Shown piece after piece: positions 1 through 6,756 of a stretch of 9,109 nucleotides of DNA (position 1 is the stretch's first letter; each line of letters opens with the position of its first letter). The notes beneath the pieces were generated by a model, which saw only the letters and a list, made by a program, of their open reading frames with translations, did no database searches and was not told the DNA's origin. Origin of the DNA: Gammaproteobacteria bacterium (GTDB lineage Bacteria > Pseudomonadota > Gammaproteobacteria > S012-40). A program made the translations under genes and the position numbers. Location: contig JAOUPJ010000141.1 in the NCBI GenBank assembly GCA_029879945.1, positions 1 through 9,109 on the forward strand, read 5' to 3'.

Positions 1-1459
1 TATTCTTTCTCCTATCGTGCTTGAGTTTAAGCTGACTGCAGTAGATAACTTAGGCTTCTCTGTCTCTGATCATGTACAGGTAAGCGTCACATCTTCTCTA
101 CCAGTAGCGAACAACGATAGTTTGTCCATGACTGGTGGAGGAACTATGGTGATAGACGTGTTGGCCAATGATGTTGGAGACGGACTGGCAATTGATTCAT
201 ATAGCGGGTCTACACTAGGTACAGTTACTGTTAGCTTAGATAATACCTTGATTTATACAGCACCTATATCTGGGGGTATCGATACCTTTACTTACAAGTT
301 GATTGACAGATTTGGATTTACCTCGGAAGCGTTGGCCACGATTACTTCTGCCACACCGACTATCGTAACAGGAACACCTGATTATGATGATTTCTGGAAT
401 TTCCAGAGTGCTACTGGGCCACTAGCTATATGGGGCTATAGTGGTGCTGACCACGTCGTTGCTTCCTCATATAACGATGTCATTATTGGTGGCCCAGGGG
501 ACGATTGGTTAGTTGGTGGTTTGGGTGACGACGAATTTAAAATAAATGGGATCAATGACGGAATTAATGGATATGTTGGGGGCGCTGGAATTGATCGTAT
601 CATGGGATCCAATGACGATGACGTCATTGGCATGATGTATCTCGAAGGAGTAGAACTAATCGATGGATTAGGCGGGTTTAATATCATAAGGGGATCGGAT
701 TGGGTATCGCCAGAAGGTGGGTACACAGATAGGCTTGATTTCACGAATGTTGAATTGCGTCATATTAATCGAATAGAAATGGGTGCAGGTGACGATGAAA
801 TTATTGGAAGCAGTGGAAACGACGTAATAGATGGTGGGCCAGGTGTGGACTCCATTTACGGCGGTCCAGGAGATGACACAATTCTCGTTAATGGCAATCC
901 CTCTGAATATGATGCTTGGTATCACGGCGACGAGGGCTATGATGTTGTACTTGGTACCCCAGGTGATGACGTAATAAAGACATGTGGGTTGTATACGATT
1001 GAAAAAGTTGACGGGGGGTTGGGGACAAATACATTTATTTGGGACTCTTGTAGTAGCACCGATGGGATAAATCTTTCTAGTTATTTGTTAGAGGGAGTGG
1101 AGTTTGTAAACATTCACCGCTTTGAGGGAACTGAATTTAACGATAACCTCAATTTAGACAAAGCAATAATAACTAATGGCATTGAAATCAGTACAGGTGC
1201 GGGCCACGACGGAATTATAGGATCCACTGGTAACGATTTAATTATCCCTGGACCAGGAAATGACGTAGTAGGTGGTGGGAATGGAACTGATACAGTACGA
1301 TTTACTGGAGCTTTTGAGACATTTTCGATTGTCTTTGATGGATCGGGATATACAGTTCGAGACCTGGAGCCTGCAATAGACGGAGATGATGGTACAGACT
1401 ACATCCGAATAGATGTTGAGGTGTTAGAATTTAAGGGCGGATTCCGGTATCTACCTTAG
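1..1459 (+). CDS. RTX/cadherin-like secreted protein, C-terminal part (5' end outside window)
   Basis: The frame is open to the first base of the window, and the first GTG (17) lies inside a PKD/cadherin-like strand pattern, so this is the 3' end of a larger gene. From the N-terminal side one sees the end of one Ig-like domain (LEFKLTAVDNLGFSVSD), then a cadherin-like module (VANNDSL...VLANDV...DTFTYKLIDRFGFTS). After that come three clusters of calcium-binding glycine/aspartate nonapeptides of the GGxGxD type, at about 476-535, 782-895 and 1190-1300 (for example GGPGDDWLVGGLGDDEF). The end (GTDYIRIDVEVLEFKGG) resembles the last strand region of type I secretion substrates. By family knowledge such proteins are exported by a type I ABC system and fold on binding extracellular calcium, often as adhesins. 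The function here is unknown. Several motifs are degenerate (NDDD, GTPGDD), so calcium binding may be partial. No transporter genes are in the window. Confidence 0.85.
   Translation, partial: ILSPIVLEFKLTAVDNLGFSVSDHVQVSVTSSLPVANNDSLSMTGGGTMVIDVLANDVGDGLAIDSYSGSTLGTVTVSLDNTLIYTAPISGGIDTFTYKLIDRFGFTSEALATITSATPTIVTGTPDYDDFWNFQSATGPLAIWGYSGADHVVASSYNDVIIGGPGDDWLVGGLGDDEFKINGINDGINGYVGGAGIDRIMGSNDDDVIGMMYLEGVELIDGLGGFNIIRGSDWVSPEGGYTDRLDFTNVELRHINRIEMGAGDDEIIGSSGNDVIDGGPGVDSIYGGPGDDTILVNGNPSEYDAWYHGDEGYDVVLGTPGDDVIKTCGLYTIEKVDGGLGTNTFIWDSCSSTDGINLSSYLLEGVEFVNIHRFEGTEFNDNLNLDKAIITNGIEISTGAGHDGIIGSTGNDLIIPGPGNDVVGGGNGTDTVRFTGAFETFSIVFDGSGYTVRDLEPAIDGDDGTDYIRIDVEVLEFKGGFRYLP
527..1265 (+). repeat. 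Tandem duplicated ~115-138-residue module inside the RTX gene
   Basis: Two diverged copies of one module follow each other in the protein. Copy 1 begins at the DDEFKINGINDG segment (about 527) and copy 2 at DDTILVNGNP (about 872). Both run through the same order: a GY..G.G.D segment, a GS/GT..DDVI segment, a Y..E.VDG.G..N segment, a ..VE..NI.R or HINR segment, G.G.D.IIGSSGND or STGND, then a GPG.D run. The offset between copies is 345 nt at the start and 414 nt at the GSSGND/GSTGND pair, so copy 2 carries about 23 extra residues. The match is mainly at protein level; the DNA has diverged. Confidence 0.6.
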
Positions 1460-1513
1460 TCCTAATAAAATTGTAGTCGAGATAGGCTTTTTTGAATATA
1501 CTGGTTCGGGTGA

Positions 1514-3631
1514 GTGAAGAATATTACAATGTTTTTGAGTTTAGTTAATAATTTAAATTTTCAACGGCTATCAACTATAGTTCGGAAAACTAGTGCCTGC
1601 CAGTTATCGATTGTTTCGTTTTTTGCTCTACTGGTAGGCACCGCCCATGCCACGATCTCAACGACGACGTATGACTACGACATTCCCAACGGTACCACCA
1701 CGATCACAGACCCCAACAACAAGCGTGCGAAGTATCACTACGATGCGATCAATCAGCTCACGAAGATCGAGTATTTAGATAGCCCTGGCGTTCCTACTTT
1801 CGATTATTTCTATGATGCTACTAATCAGCTTGAGCGTATCACCTACCCTGGTGGCGAGCAGATCTATGGCTATGATGATTTAGATCGACTTGAGACGATC
1901 AAGGATTTTGGTCAAACCTTTCCCTTGTTGGCCTTTCGGTATGACCATCGTGATCGCATTACCTGGATCACCTACCCCGATGGGGGAGAGGTGTGTTACG
2001 AATACGACGGAGATAGTCGCATCACCCGCGTTGGGCGAGTGGTGGCCGGAACCACGGCGAGTATCTGCGATGAGGCAGTCGAGAAAACAGACTACGGTTA
2101 CGACAACCGAGGTCGCTTGAGTACGCTACGCTATCCCAATGGGATCACCACCGAAATCACCTATGACCCGACTACCGGGAAAACCCTATCGGTGGGTCAC
2201 AGCAAGGCCAGTGGTGCATTAATCTATCAGGACGCCTACACCTATCATTTAGGCACTAATCTGTACGAAACAGTCACCCGCTACACGTCCAGTGGAAAGT
2301 CTGTCACGTTTTACGACTATGACGCCTACGAGCGTCTCAAAACTGTAGTCGAAGAGAGTGGCCGTAAGACTGAATATGAATACGATCCCTTCGGGAATCG
2401 CACACAGGAACGAATTACCAATGTTCGCAATCCCAATGCCAAAGGTGGCAGCCCCAAGGCCTATGGGGACTATGTGTATGAGTATGTGCCCAATAGTAAT
2501 CGACTGGACCGAGTATTATTAAACGGAGTCGAACTGGAGCGTTACAGCTATGACAACGCCGGACGCATGTCTCAGCGCGTTCACGCCAGTGAAGGGACCA
2601 CTACCTATACTTTCGATGATCGAGGGCTTCTGACCCGTGTAGTGACCCCAGCCGACACCATCGACTATATGTACGATGCCCTGGGTCAGCGCAAGAGTAA
2701 GACAGTCAATGGTCAGACGACTTTATATGTGACGGCCAATCTCTTTGGCTATTCCCAGGTGTTGATGGAGTTGAATAGTGATTTAAGTATCAAGAGCAGC
2801 TATGTGTATGGGGGCCTAAACCAACTCAAAGAAGAACCGAACCCCTTAGACCGAAACGCGGATCTCTATCTGCTCCATGAAGGGCGAATAGGCAACATCA
2901 CCCACGCGGTGGACATGAACGGCGCCACCCAGCATGAGTACAGGTATGATGCTTTTGGTCTACCGACGGTGGTTAAGAACACCGGCTCGTCGCAACAGAG
3001 TTATGGTTATACTGGGCAACAATGGGATGCAGAGAGTAAGTTACTTTACTTGAGGGCACGCTATTACGATCCAGCTATGGGTCGCTTTATCAGTGCCGAT
3101 CCATTCTTGGGTAGACTGGAAGAACCGGTCACCCAGAATCGGTTTATTTATGTGCATAATAATCCGGTGATGTATACTGATCCGAGTGGGTTACTAGCCA
3201 CCTGGGATCATTGGCAAATAACGTATGATTCGGTTATTGCATTTGGTTACGGTGAAACCTATGCAAGAAGTCTAGCGGATGCAGTGGTTCGCGTAGATGA
3301 GGGTACGCAAACATCGCGTCCCGAGCATACTAATATACATGGTGGTATGATAGGGGATAACCAAAATATTGGAGATGCTTTATCGGCTTTCGCCAATCTT
3401 ATTGTTGACCCACAGACACCACTAGAAGTGAAAATACATGCAATTCAAGATGCTGCTGCTCCCTGGCATTTGGGACAAGAATGGGATCCGATATCTAATC
3501 CACTGGATGCTTTGTGGCACCTCCTAAGAGATGCGTTTCCTGGGGCTGGAGTAAAAGATCAAGCTGCTCTAGGAACAAAGGGATTATTGGAAACAGAATT
3601 TTTCTATGATGGTGGTATGTGTAGTAACTAA
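1514..3631 (+). CDS. RHS/YD-repeat protein with C-terminal putative zinc-hydrolase toxin domain
   Basis: This 705-residue protein has three parts. Residues 1 to about 46 form a long basic leader and a hydrophobic stretch ending GTAHA, a plausible Sec signal. Residues of about 50-500 are YD repeats (YDYDALNRL-like units such as YGYDDLDRLETI, FRYDHRDRITWITYP). Residues of about 500-560 are the RHS core end, with YYDPAMGRFISADP (from Y517) and DPSGL (556-560), the usual boundary before a variable tip. Tip residues 561-705 contain H642-x3-D646-x5-H652, H669-x3-D673 and D595/H609. These spacings are those of zinc ligands in the phospholipase C / S1-P1 nuclease fold. RHS shells encapsulate and release such tips as toxins, so a secreted hydrolase toxin is inferred and not proven. 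The start is uncertain: the GTG at 1514 has poor SD spacing and the ATG at 1529 is an alternative. No PAAR or other T6SS domain is present, and the shell is short. Confidence 0.85.
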   Translation: MKNITMFLSLVNNLNFQRLSTIVRKTSACQLSIVSFFALLVGTAHATISTTTYDYDIPNGTTTITDPNNKRAKYHYDAINQLTKIEYLDSPGVPTFDYFYDATNQLERITYPGGEQIYGYDDLDRLETIKDFGQTFPLLAFRYDHRDRITWITYPDGGEVCYEYDGDSRITRVGRVVAGTTASICDEAVEKTDYGYDNRGRLSTLRYPNGITTEITYDPTTGKTLSVGHSKASGALIYQDAYTYHLGTNLYETVTRYTSSGKSVTFYDYDAYERLKTVVEESGRKTEYEYDPFGNRTQERITNVRNPNAKGGSPKAYGDYVYEYVPNSNRLDRVLLNGVELERYSYDNAGRMSQRVHASEGTTTYTFDDRGLLTRVVTPADTIDYMYDALGQRKSKTVNGQTTLYVTANLFGYSQVLMELNSDLSIKSSYVYGGLNQLKEEPNPLDRNADLYLLHEGRIGNITHAVDMNGATQHEYRYDAFGLPTVVKNTGSSQQSYGYTGQQWDAESKLLYLRARYYDPAMGRFISADPFLGRLEEPVTQNRFIYVHNNPVMYTDPSGLLATWDHWQITYDSVIAFGYGETYARSLADAVVRVDEGTQTSRPEHTNIHGGMIGDNQNIGDALSAFANLIVDPQTPLEVKIHAIQDAAAPWHLGQEWDPISNPLDALWHLLRDAFPGAGVKDQAALGTKGLLETEFFYDGGMCSN

Positions 3632-4489
3632 ATGAAATACATATTGTTATTATTTTTTTCGTTCTTAGTGGGACCAATCTATGCATCCGAACGCTTGATC
3701 AGTGAAGCAGTGAGAGTAGGAATTCGGTCTTCATTTGGAGATGAAATCTACGAAATTTATTCTAAAAATGAAAATGAATTTACTTTAAAAGACGTGGATT
3801 TAACTAGTCAAGTCAGAGTTTCTAACTATTGGGATAAGTTCAAGGATATCGAAAATTCTATTCTCAAAGATAAAATTACTTCGAAACTCGTATCGTCTTT
3901 GCGTAGATGTGAAGAAATAAACGGTAGAAAATTGGATATTCAGTCGAGTGAGAATGTATACGGCAACGCGTCTCCACCATATCAGAGGAAGGAAAAGAGA
4001 AATATCGTTTTTTCACCAGATAACAACTACGCCATTGTAAAAAGTGCGTATGATACATATTCGTTATTGAACACCAAAACATTAAATTTTGAAAAAGCTT
4101 GCATATTAGCCGGGAGAGAAGTTGCGTGGAAAAAAAGTGAATTAGTCGCAGTCTCAATTGAGCATGGAGAGGGTGGGTCTCCAAATAAGATTTACATATA
4201 TGATATATCAATAAAACGCGAAAAAGTTATCGGATTTAAAAGTGAAGTGGTTCAGGGAATAAAATGGCTCCAATCTGGAAATATATTAGCAGTTGTAACT
4301 GCTCAAGATGAGGATCCGACAGGATTCTTAAATGCGCTAAATTTTTTCCTACGACCGTTAGGACACCCAGTACAACAAACCAAATTCAAAATATATTTGT
4401 ATAGCTACGAAGAAGAAAGAATACTGAGTACTTTGATATCAATACAGAAAGGAAACGCTTACTCGTTTATCCAAGAAGAACAGGATTAG
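3632..4489 (+). CDS. Exported protein of unknown function, candidate immunity protein for the RHS tip
   Basis: The ATG follows the stop codon of the RHS gene with no gap, so translation is probably coupled. The 285-residue product starts with a clear signal peptide (MKYILLLFFSFLVGPIYA, cleavage likely after A18) without a lipobox Cys, so a periplasmic location is expected. I do not recognise the family. The second half has strand-turn patterns of the WD40/TolB-like propeller kind (IVFSPDNNYAIV, KIYIYDIS, GIKWLQSGNILAVV, FKIYLYSYEEERIL), which suggests beta-propeller-like blades, but this is weak. The gene is visibly AT-rich compared with the RHS shell and the genes to the right, as is common for horizontally exchanged toxin-tip cassettes. 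The position directly behind a polymorphic toxin tip makes an immunity or accessory role the leading inference. A periplasmic immunity protein would fit a toxin acting on membrane lipid or in the periplasm. Confidence 0.7.
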   Translation: MKYILLLFFSFLVGPIYASERLISEAVRVGIRSSFGDEIYEIYSKNENEFTLKDVDLTSQVRVSNYWDKFKDIENSILKDKITSKLVSSLRRCEEINGRKLDIQSSENVYGNASPPYQRKEKRNIVFSPDNNYAIVKSAYDTYSLLNTKTLNFEKACILAGREVAWKKSELVAVSIEHGEGGSPNKIYIYDISIKREKVIGFKSEVVQGIKWLQSGNILAVVTAQDEDPTGFLNALNFFLRPLGHPVQQTKFKIYLYSYEEERILSTLISIQKGNAYSFIQEEQD

Positions 4490-4509
4490 TTTGTCGGAAG
4501 AATAGCAGT

Positions 4510-4522
4510 GGGTCGGACCAAG
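4510..4522 (+). repeat. Left terminal inverted repeat of the RAYT-like element
   Basis: The sequence GGGTCGGACCAAG is a perfect inverted match to 5454-5466. Its core GGTC-G-GACC is itself palindromic. Confidence 0.75.
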
Positions 4523-4571
4523 TTATCTCAAACTAACTTCTTGAAAAAGTGAAGCAAATTAGTAGATAATG

Positions 4572-4606
4572 TGCGTTTTAAGGCCTTAAACAGCCTATTT
4601 CACGCA
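4572..4606. repeat. Stem-loop region upstream of the transposase, with 14-bp palindrome
   Basis: TGCGT (4572-4576) pairs with ACGCA (4602-4606) and encloses the perfect palindrome TTTAAGGCCTTAAA (4577-4590). The heptamer GTGCGTT at 4571-4577 recurs at 4632-4638 directly before the transposase ATG. This could be a subterminal structure recognised by the HUH transposase or a site that controls its expression; neither is shown. Confidence 0.5.
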
Positions 4607-4638
4607 AAAAATAATAACAACAATAAGGATCGTGCGTT

Positions 4639-5346
4639 ATGGCTAGAGCAAATCGGCATTTCTTGCCTGGGTATGTGTGGCACATTACCCACCGGTGTCA
4701 CCAAAAAGAGTGTTTACTAAAATTTTCGAAAGATAGACAGCGTCGGCGTGACTGGCTGTACGAAGCAAAAAAGCGTTACGGGCTTTGTGTTCTCGACTAC
4801 GTTGTCACTTCGAATCAAATACATTTGCTGGTCAGGGCGACTGGTGAAGATGTTGTTTCAAGAAGTATGCAACTGATAGCGGGGAGAACTGCTAAGGAGT
4901 TCAATCAGCGCAAAAATCGCAGGGGCGCGTTTTGGGAAGACAGGTATCACGCAACGGCCATTGATACCGAAAATCACCTATTCCGATGTCAGACGTACAT
5001 AGATTTGAATATGGTTCGTGCAGGGGCGGTAGAACATCCGAAACAGTGGATGCCGTGTGGCTACAACGAAATTATGGAACCGCCGTCGCGGTAACGAGTG
5101 ATAGATGAGGAAGCTCTGATTGAACTCTCAGGCTTAGCTTCATTTCATGCTTATCAACAGAGCCATCAGGAGTGGCTCGAAAAGGCCCTGTCTCAGAGAT
5201 CGTGTCTATGCCGGGTTTCGGCGTGGAGCAAGTCCATCGGAATTGGGGGTGAAAAATTCACACGTTCGCTATCGGAAAGACTGGGTAAGAGGGGAAAGGG
5301 TAAGAGACTCCGTGAGACTCACTCAGGATTCGAGATTCGGGAGTAG
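4639..5346 (+). pseudogene. RAYT/IS200-like transposase (Y1_Tnp, TnpA_REP type), disrupted
   Basis: ATG 4639 is preceded by AAGGA at 4625-4629. The opening ARANRHFLPGYVWHITHRCH, the GAFWEDRYHATAI segment and YIDLNMVRAG (likely catalytic Tyr120) are typical of REP-associated tyrosine transposases, which nick and join single-stranded DNA at hairpins. A TAA stop at 5092-5094 (codon 152) interrupts the frame. The same frame continues with VIDEEALIELSGLASFHAY and ends with a basic tail (ERLGKRGKGKRL) at 5346, giving about 235 codons, the usual family length. The HUH metal-binding motif, normally His-hydrophobic-His, reads N59-Q60-I61-H62, so the first His is lost (CAA at 4816-4818). Two separate lesions indicate a dead gene. 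The first 151 codons could still make a protein, but without the His pair. Confidence 0.85.
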
Positions 5347-5355
5347 ACAGGGCTT

Positions 5356-5416
5356 TATCACCCCATTTTGGTTTAAAAAAGCAGGTCTAAGGTGGTTTTT
5401 TAGTACTGCGGTGATA
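5356..5416. repeat. Nested inverted repeats near the right end of the element
   Basis: TATCACC (5356-5362) is inverted at 5410-5416 (GGTGATA). Inside it, TAAAAAA (5374-5380) is inverted at 5396-5402 (TTTTTTA). The two concentric pairs could form a long imperfect stem-loop about 40 bases inside the right terminal repeat. This is consistent with a subterminal hairpin of an HUH-type element, though AT pairing makes the inner stem weak. It holds no credible gene. Confidence 0.45.
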
Positions 5417-5453
5417 TTAATTATATTACTATCAATAGGATAGTGTCATTTAG

Positions 5454-5466
5454 CTTGGTCCGACCC
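5454..5466 (-). repeat. Right terminal inverted repeat of the RAYT-like element
   Basis: CTTGGTCCGACCC is the exact reverse complement of the left end at 4510-4522. Confidence 0.75.
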
Positions 5467-5493
5467 TCGGGCCACCTCTCTGATTTCCCTCTA

Positions 5494-5506
5494 CTGGTCC
5501 AACCCT
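5494..5506 (-). repeat. Degenerate outlying copy of the terminal repeat
   Basis: CTGGTCCAACCCT resembles the right terminus (TTGGTCCGACCCT at 5455-5467) in the same orientation, with two mismatches, 39 bases further out. It may be a relic end of a second or older insertion, or a chance match; the motif is short. Confidence 0.35.
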
Positions 5507-5509
5507 AGC

Positions 5510-5525
5510 TGATACAATGGCTAGC
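5510..5525 (+). promoter_or_regulatory. Possible extended -10 promoter close to the start codon
   Basis: TGATACAAT (5510-5518) reads as an extended -10 (TGN plus TACAAT). No good -35 is visible. If used, transcription would begin around 5525, at or next to the ATG at 5527, giving a leaderless or nearly leaderless mRNA. This agrees with the absence of an SD sequence before that ATG. The start is also centred in the perfect palindrome ATGGCTAGCCAT (5517-5528). Confidence 0.3.
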
Positions 5526-5526
5526 C

Positions 5527-5880
5527 ATGACCCAGGATCTCAAGCAACTGCAATCAAAACTGCGCCAATTCACCGCTGAGCGGGAGTGGGAAAAGTTTCA
5601 TTCGCCCAAGAACCTGGCTATGGCTCTGTCCGGTGAGGCAGGTGAACTCCTTGAGCATTTTCAATGGCTCAGTGAAGCACAAAGCCGAGAGCTCTCTGAG
5701 GCCAAGCGCAAAGAGGTAGCCCTGGAGATGGCTGATGTGTTGAGTTACTTGCTAAGGCTGGCCGATGAGTTGGACATTGATCTCTTGGCGGCCTTGGAAG
5801 AAAAGATTCGTATCAACCAGGATCGCTATCCGGTAGATAAGGTGCGTGGCAACGCGAAAAAATACACAGAGCTGGATTAA
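5527..5880 (+). CDS. MazG-like / DCTPP1-type nucleotide pyrophosphohydrolase
   Basis: This 117-residue all-alpha protein matches the short MazG-like family related to DCTPP1 (RS21-C6). That family hydrolyses (d)NTPs, notably dCTP and modified dCTP, to the monophosphate and pyrophosphate in the cytoplasm. The metal-binding signature is intact: E37-x2-E40 in SGEAGELLEHFQW and E67-x2-D70 in EMADVLSYLLRLADEL. The C-terminal KxRxNQDRYPVDKVRGNAKKYTEL tail is also characteristic. The length is normal for the family. There is no clear SD before ATG 5527. rlmJ begins 28 bp downstream on the same strand, so the two may be co-transcribed. The nucleotide preference cannot be fixed from sequence. Confidence 0.88.
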   Translation: MTQDLKQLQSKLRQFTAEREWEKFHSPKNLAMALSGEAGELLEHFQWLSEAQSRELSEAKRKEVALEMADVLSYLLRLADELDIDLLAALEEKIRINQDRYPVDKVRGNAKKYTELD

Positions 5881-5908
5881 CATTCCAACTCATAACAGGT
5901 GACACTCT

Positions 5909-6742
5909 ATGCTAAGCTACCGCCACGGATTCCACGCCGGCAATCATGCCGATGTGCTCAAGCATGTTGTGCTTACTTTGGTCATTGACTATCTCTGTCA
6001 AAAACCCAAACCCCTACTCTACCTAGATACGCACGCAGGCGCTGGGCGCTACGACCTGAATTCCGCGTGGGCCAAAAAAAACGCTGAGGCGGAGAGTGGG
6101 GTGGCTCGTCTTTGGGGCTTGAGCGATCCTCCCGCTGGACTGGATCGGTATCTCCAAATCATTCGCGATATGAACCCGGATGGGTCGCTGCGCTGGTATC
6201 CCGGTTCACCCTTACTTGCAAAACGATTGTTGCGCGCTGAAGATCGATTACACCTTTATGAATTGCATCCTGCCGAAACAGAACGACTGGAGCAATGTTT
6301 TGGCAGAGAGAAGGGGGTGCACATCAGTGAGGCAGATGGTTTCCATGCCTTATCCTCAGAACTCCCTCCCAAAGAACGACGAGGGCTTGTGTTGATCGAC
6401 CCGCCCTATGAGGTCAAGGAAGACTATCGACGCGTGAGCGATGCCCTGGAGCAGGCCCATCGGCGTTTTTCTAACGGTGTTTACCTTCTTTGGTATCCGG
6501 TGCTGCAAAGGGACTGGATAAGCCCTATGCTAAAACGCGTTGCGAAAATCGGATTCGAGTCACTATTGCGTGTGGAGTTAACAGTGGCATCGGCCCGATA
6601 TACAGGTATGCGAGGAAGTGGGGTTGTGGTGATCAATCCGCCCTGGACTCTGCAAGAATCCCTGGTCGGGATACTTCCCACCTTGCTTGAAAAATTGCGT
6701 ATAGAGGAAGGTGGTGCCTATATTGTAGAACCGCTGAAGTAA
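5909..6742 (+). CDS. rlmJ: 23S rRNA (adenine(2030)-N6)-methyltransferase RlmJ
   Basis: RlmJ transfers a methyl group from SAM to N6 of A2030 in 23S rRNA. The diagnostic N-terminus MLSYRHGFHAGNHADVLKH, the SAM-binding LYLDTHAGAGRYDL and the catalytic LIDPPYE are all present. The catalytic Asp is residue 164, the same number as in the E. coli protein as I recall it. The length of 277 residues is close to the roughly 280 usual for the family. ATG 5909 is preceded by AGGTGA (5897-5902) at 6-nt spacing. The gene ends 14 bp from the stop codon of the convergent PDZ gene. No convincing intrinsic terminator lies between them. Confidence 0.95.
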   Translation: MLSYRHGFHAGNHADVLKHVVLTLVIDYLCQKPKPLLYLDTHAGAGRYDLNSAWAKKNAEAESGVARLWGLSDPPAGLDRYLQIIRDMNPDGSLRWYPGSPLLAKRLLRAEDRLHLYELHPAETERLEQCFGREKGVHISEADGFHALSSELPPKERRGLVLIDPPYEVKEDYRRVSDALEQAHRRFSNGVYLLWYPVLQRDWISPMLKRVAKIGFESLLRVELTVASARYTGMRGSGVVVINPPWTLQESLVGILPTLLEKLRIEEGGAYIVEPLK

Positions 6743-6756
6743 ATCCCTATCGATTC

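Larger units (their letters stand above)
4510..5466. mobile_element. Degenerate IS200/RAYT-like element bounded by 13-bp inverted repeats
   Basis: A transposase remnant of the TnpA_REP (RAYT) type lies between two inverted copies of GGGTCGGACCAAG (4510-4522 and, as reverse complement, 5454-5466). Each end contains the small palindrome GGTC-N-GACC. Stem-loop-forming sequences lie inside both ends (4572-4606 and 5356-5416). No target-site duplication is evident outside the repeats, as expected for single-strand HUH transposition. The element sits between the accessory RHS region and the core genes starting with the nucleotide pyrophosphohydrolase. With a broken transposase it cannot move on its own. 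Confidence 0.7.

Noticed and set aside
1460..1513. Terminator between the RTX and RHS genes (run of T near 1489)
   Set aside because: No stem precedes the T run.
1681..3060. Short repeated DNA units in the RHS gene as a CRISPR-like or tandem DNA repeat
   Set aside because: The periodicity is that of YD protein repeats with degenerate codons; there are no identical repeats with spacers.
5147..5443. 98-codon reading frame downstream of the transposase stop
   Set aside because: It overlaps the in-frame continuation of the transposase, which has clear family similarity. The alternative frame has no SD and no recognisable pattern.
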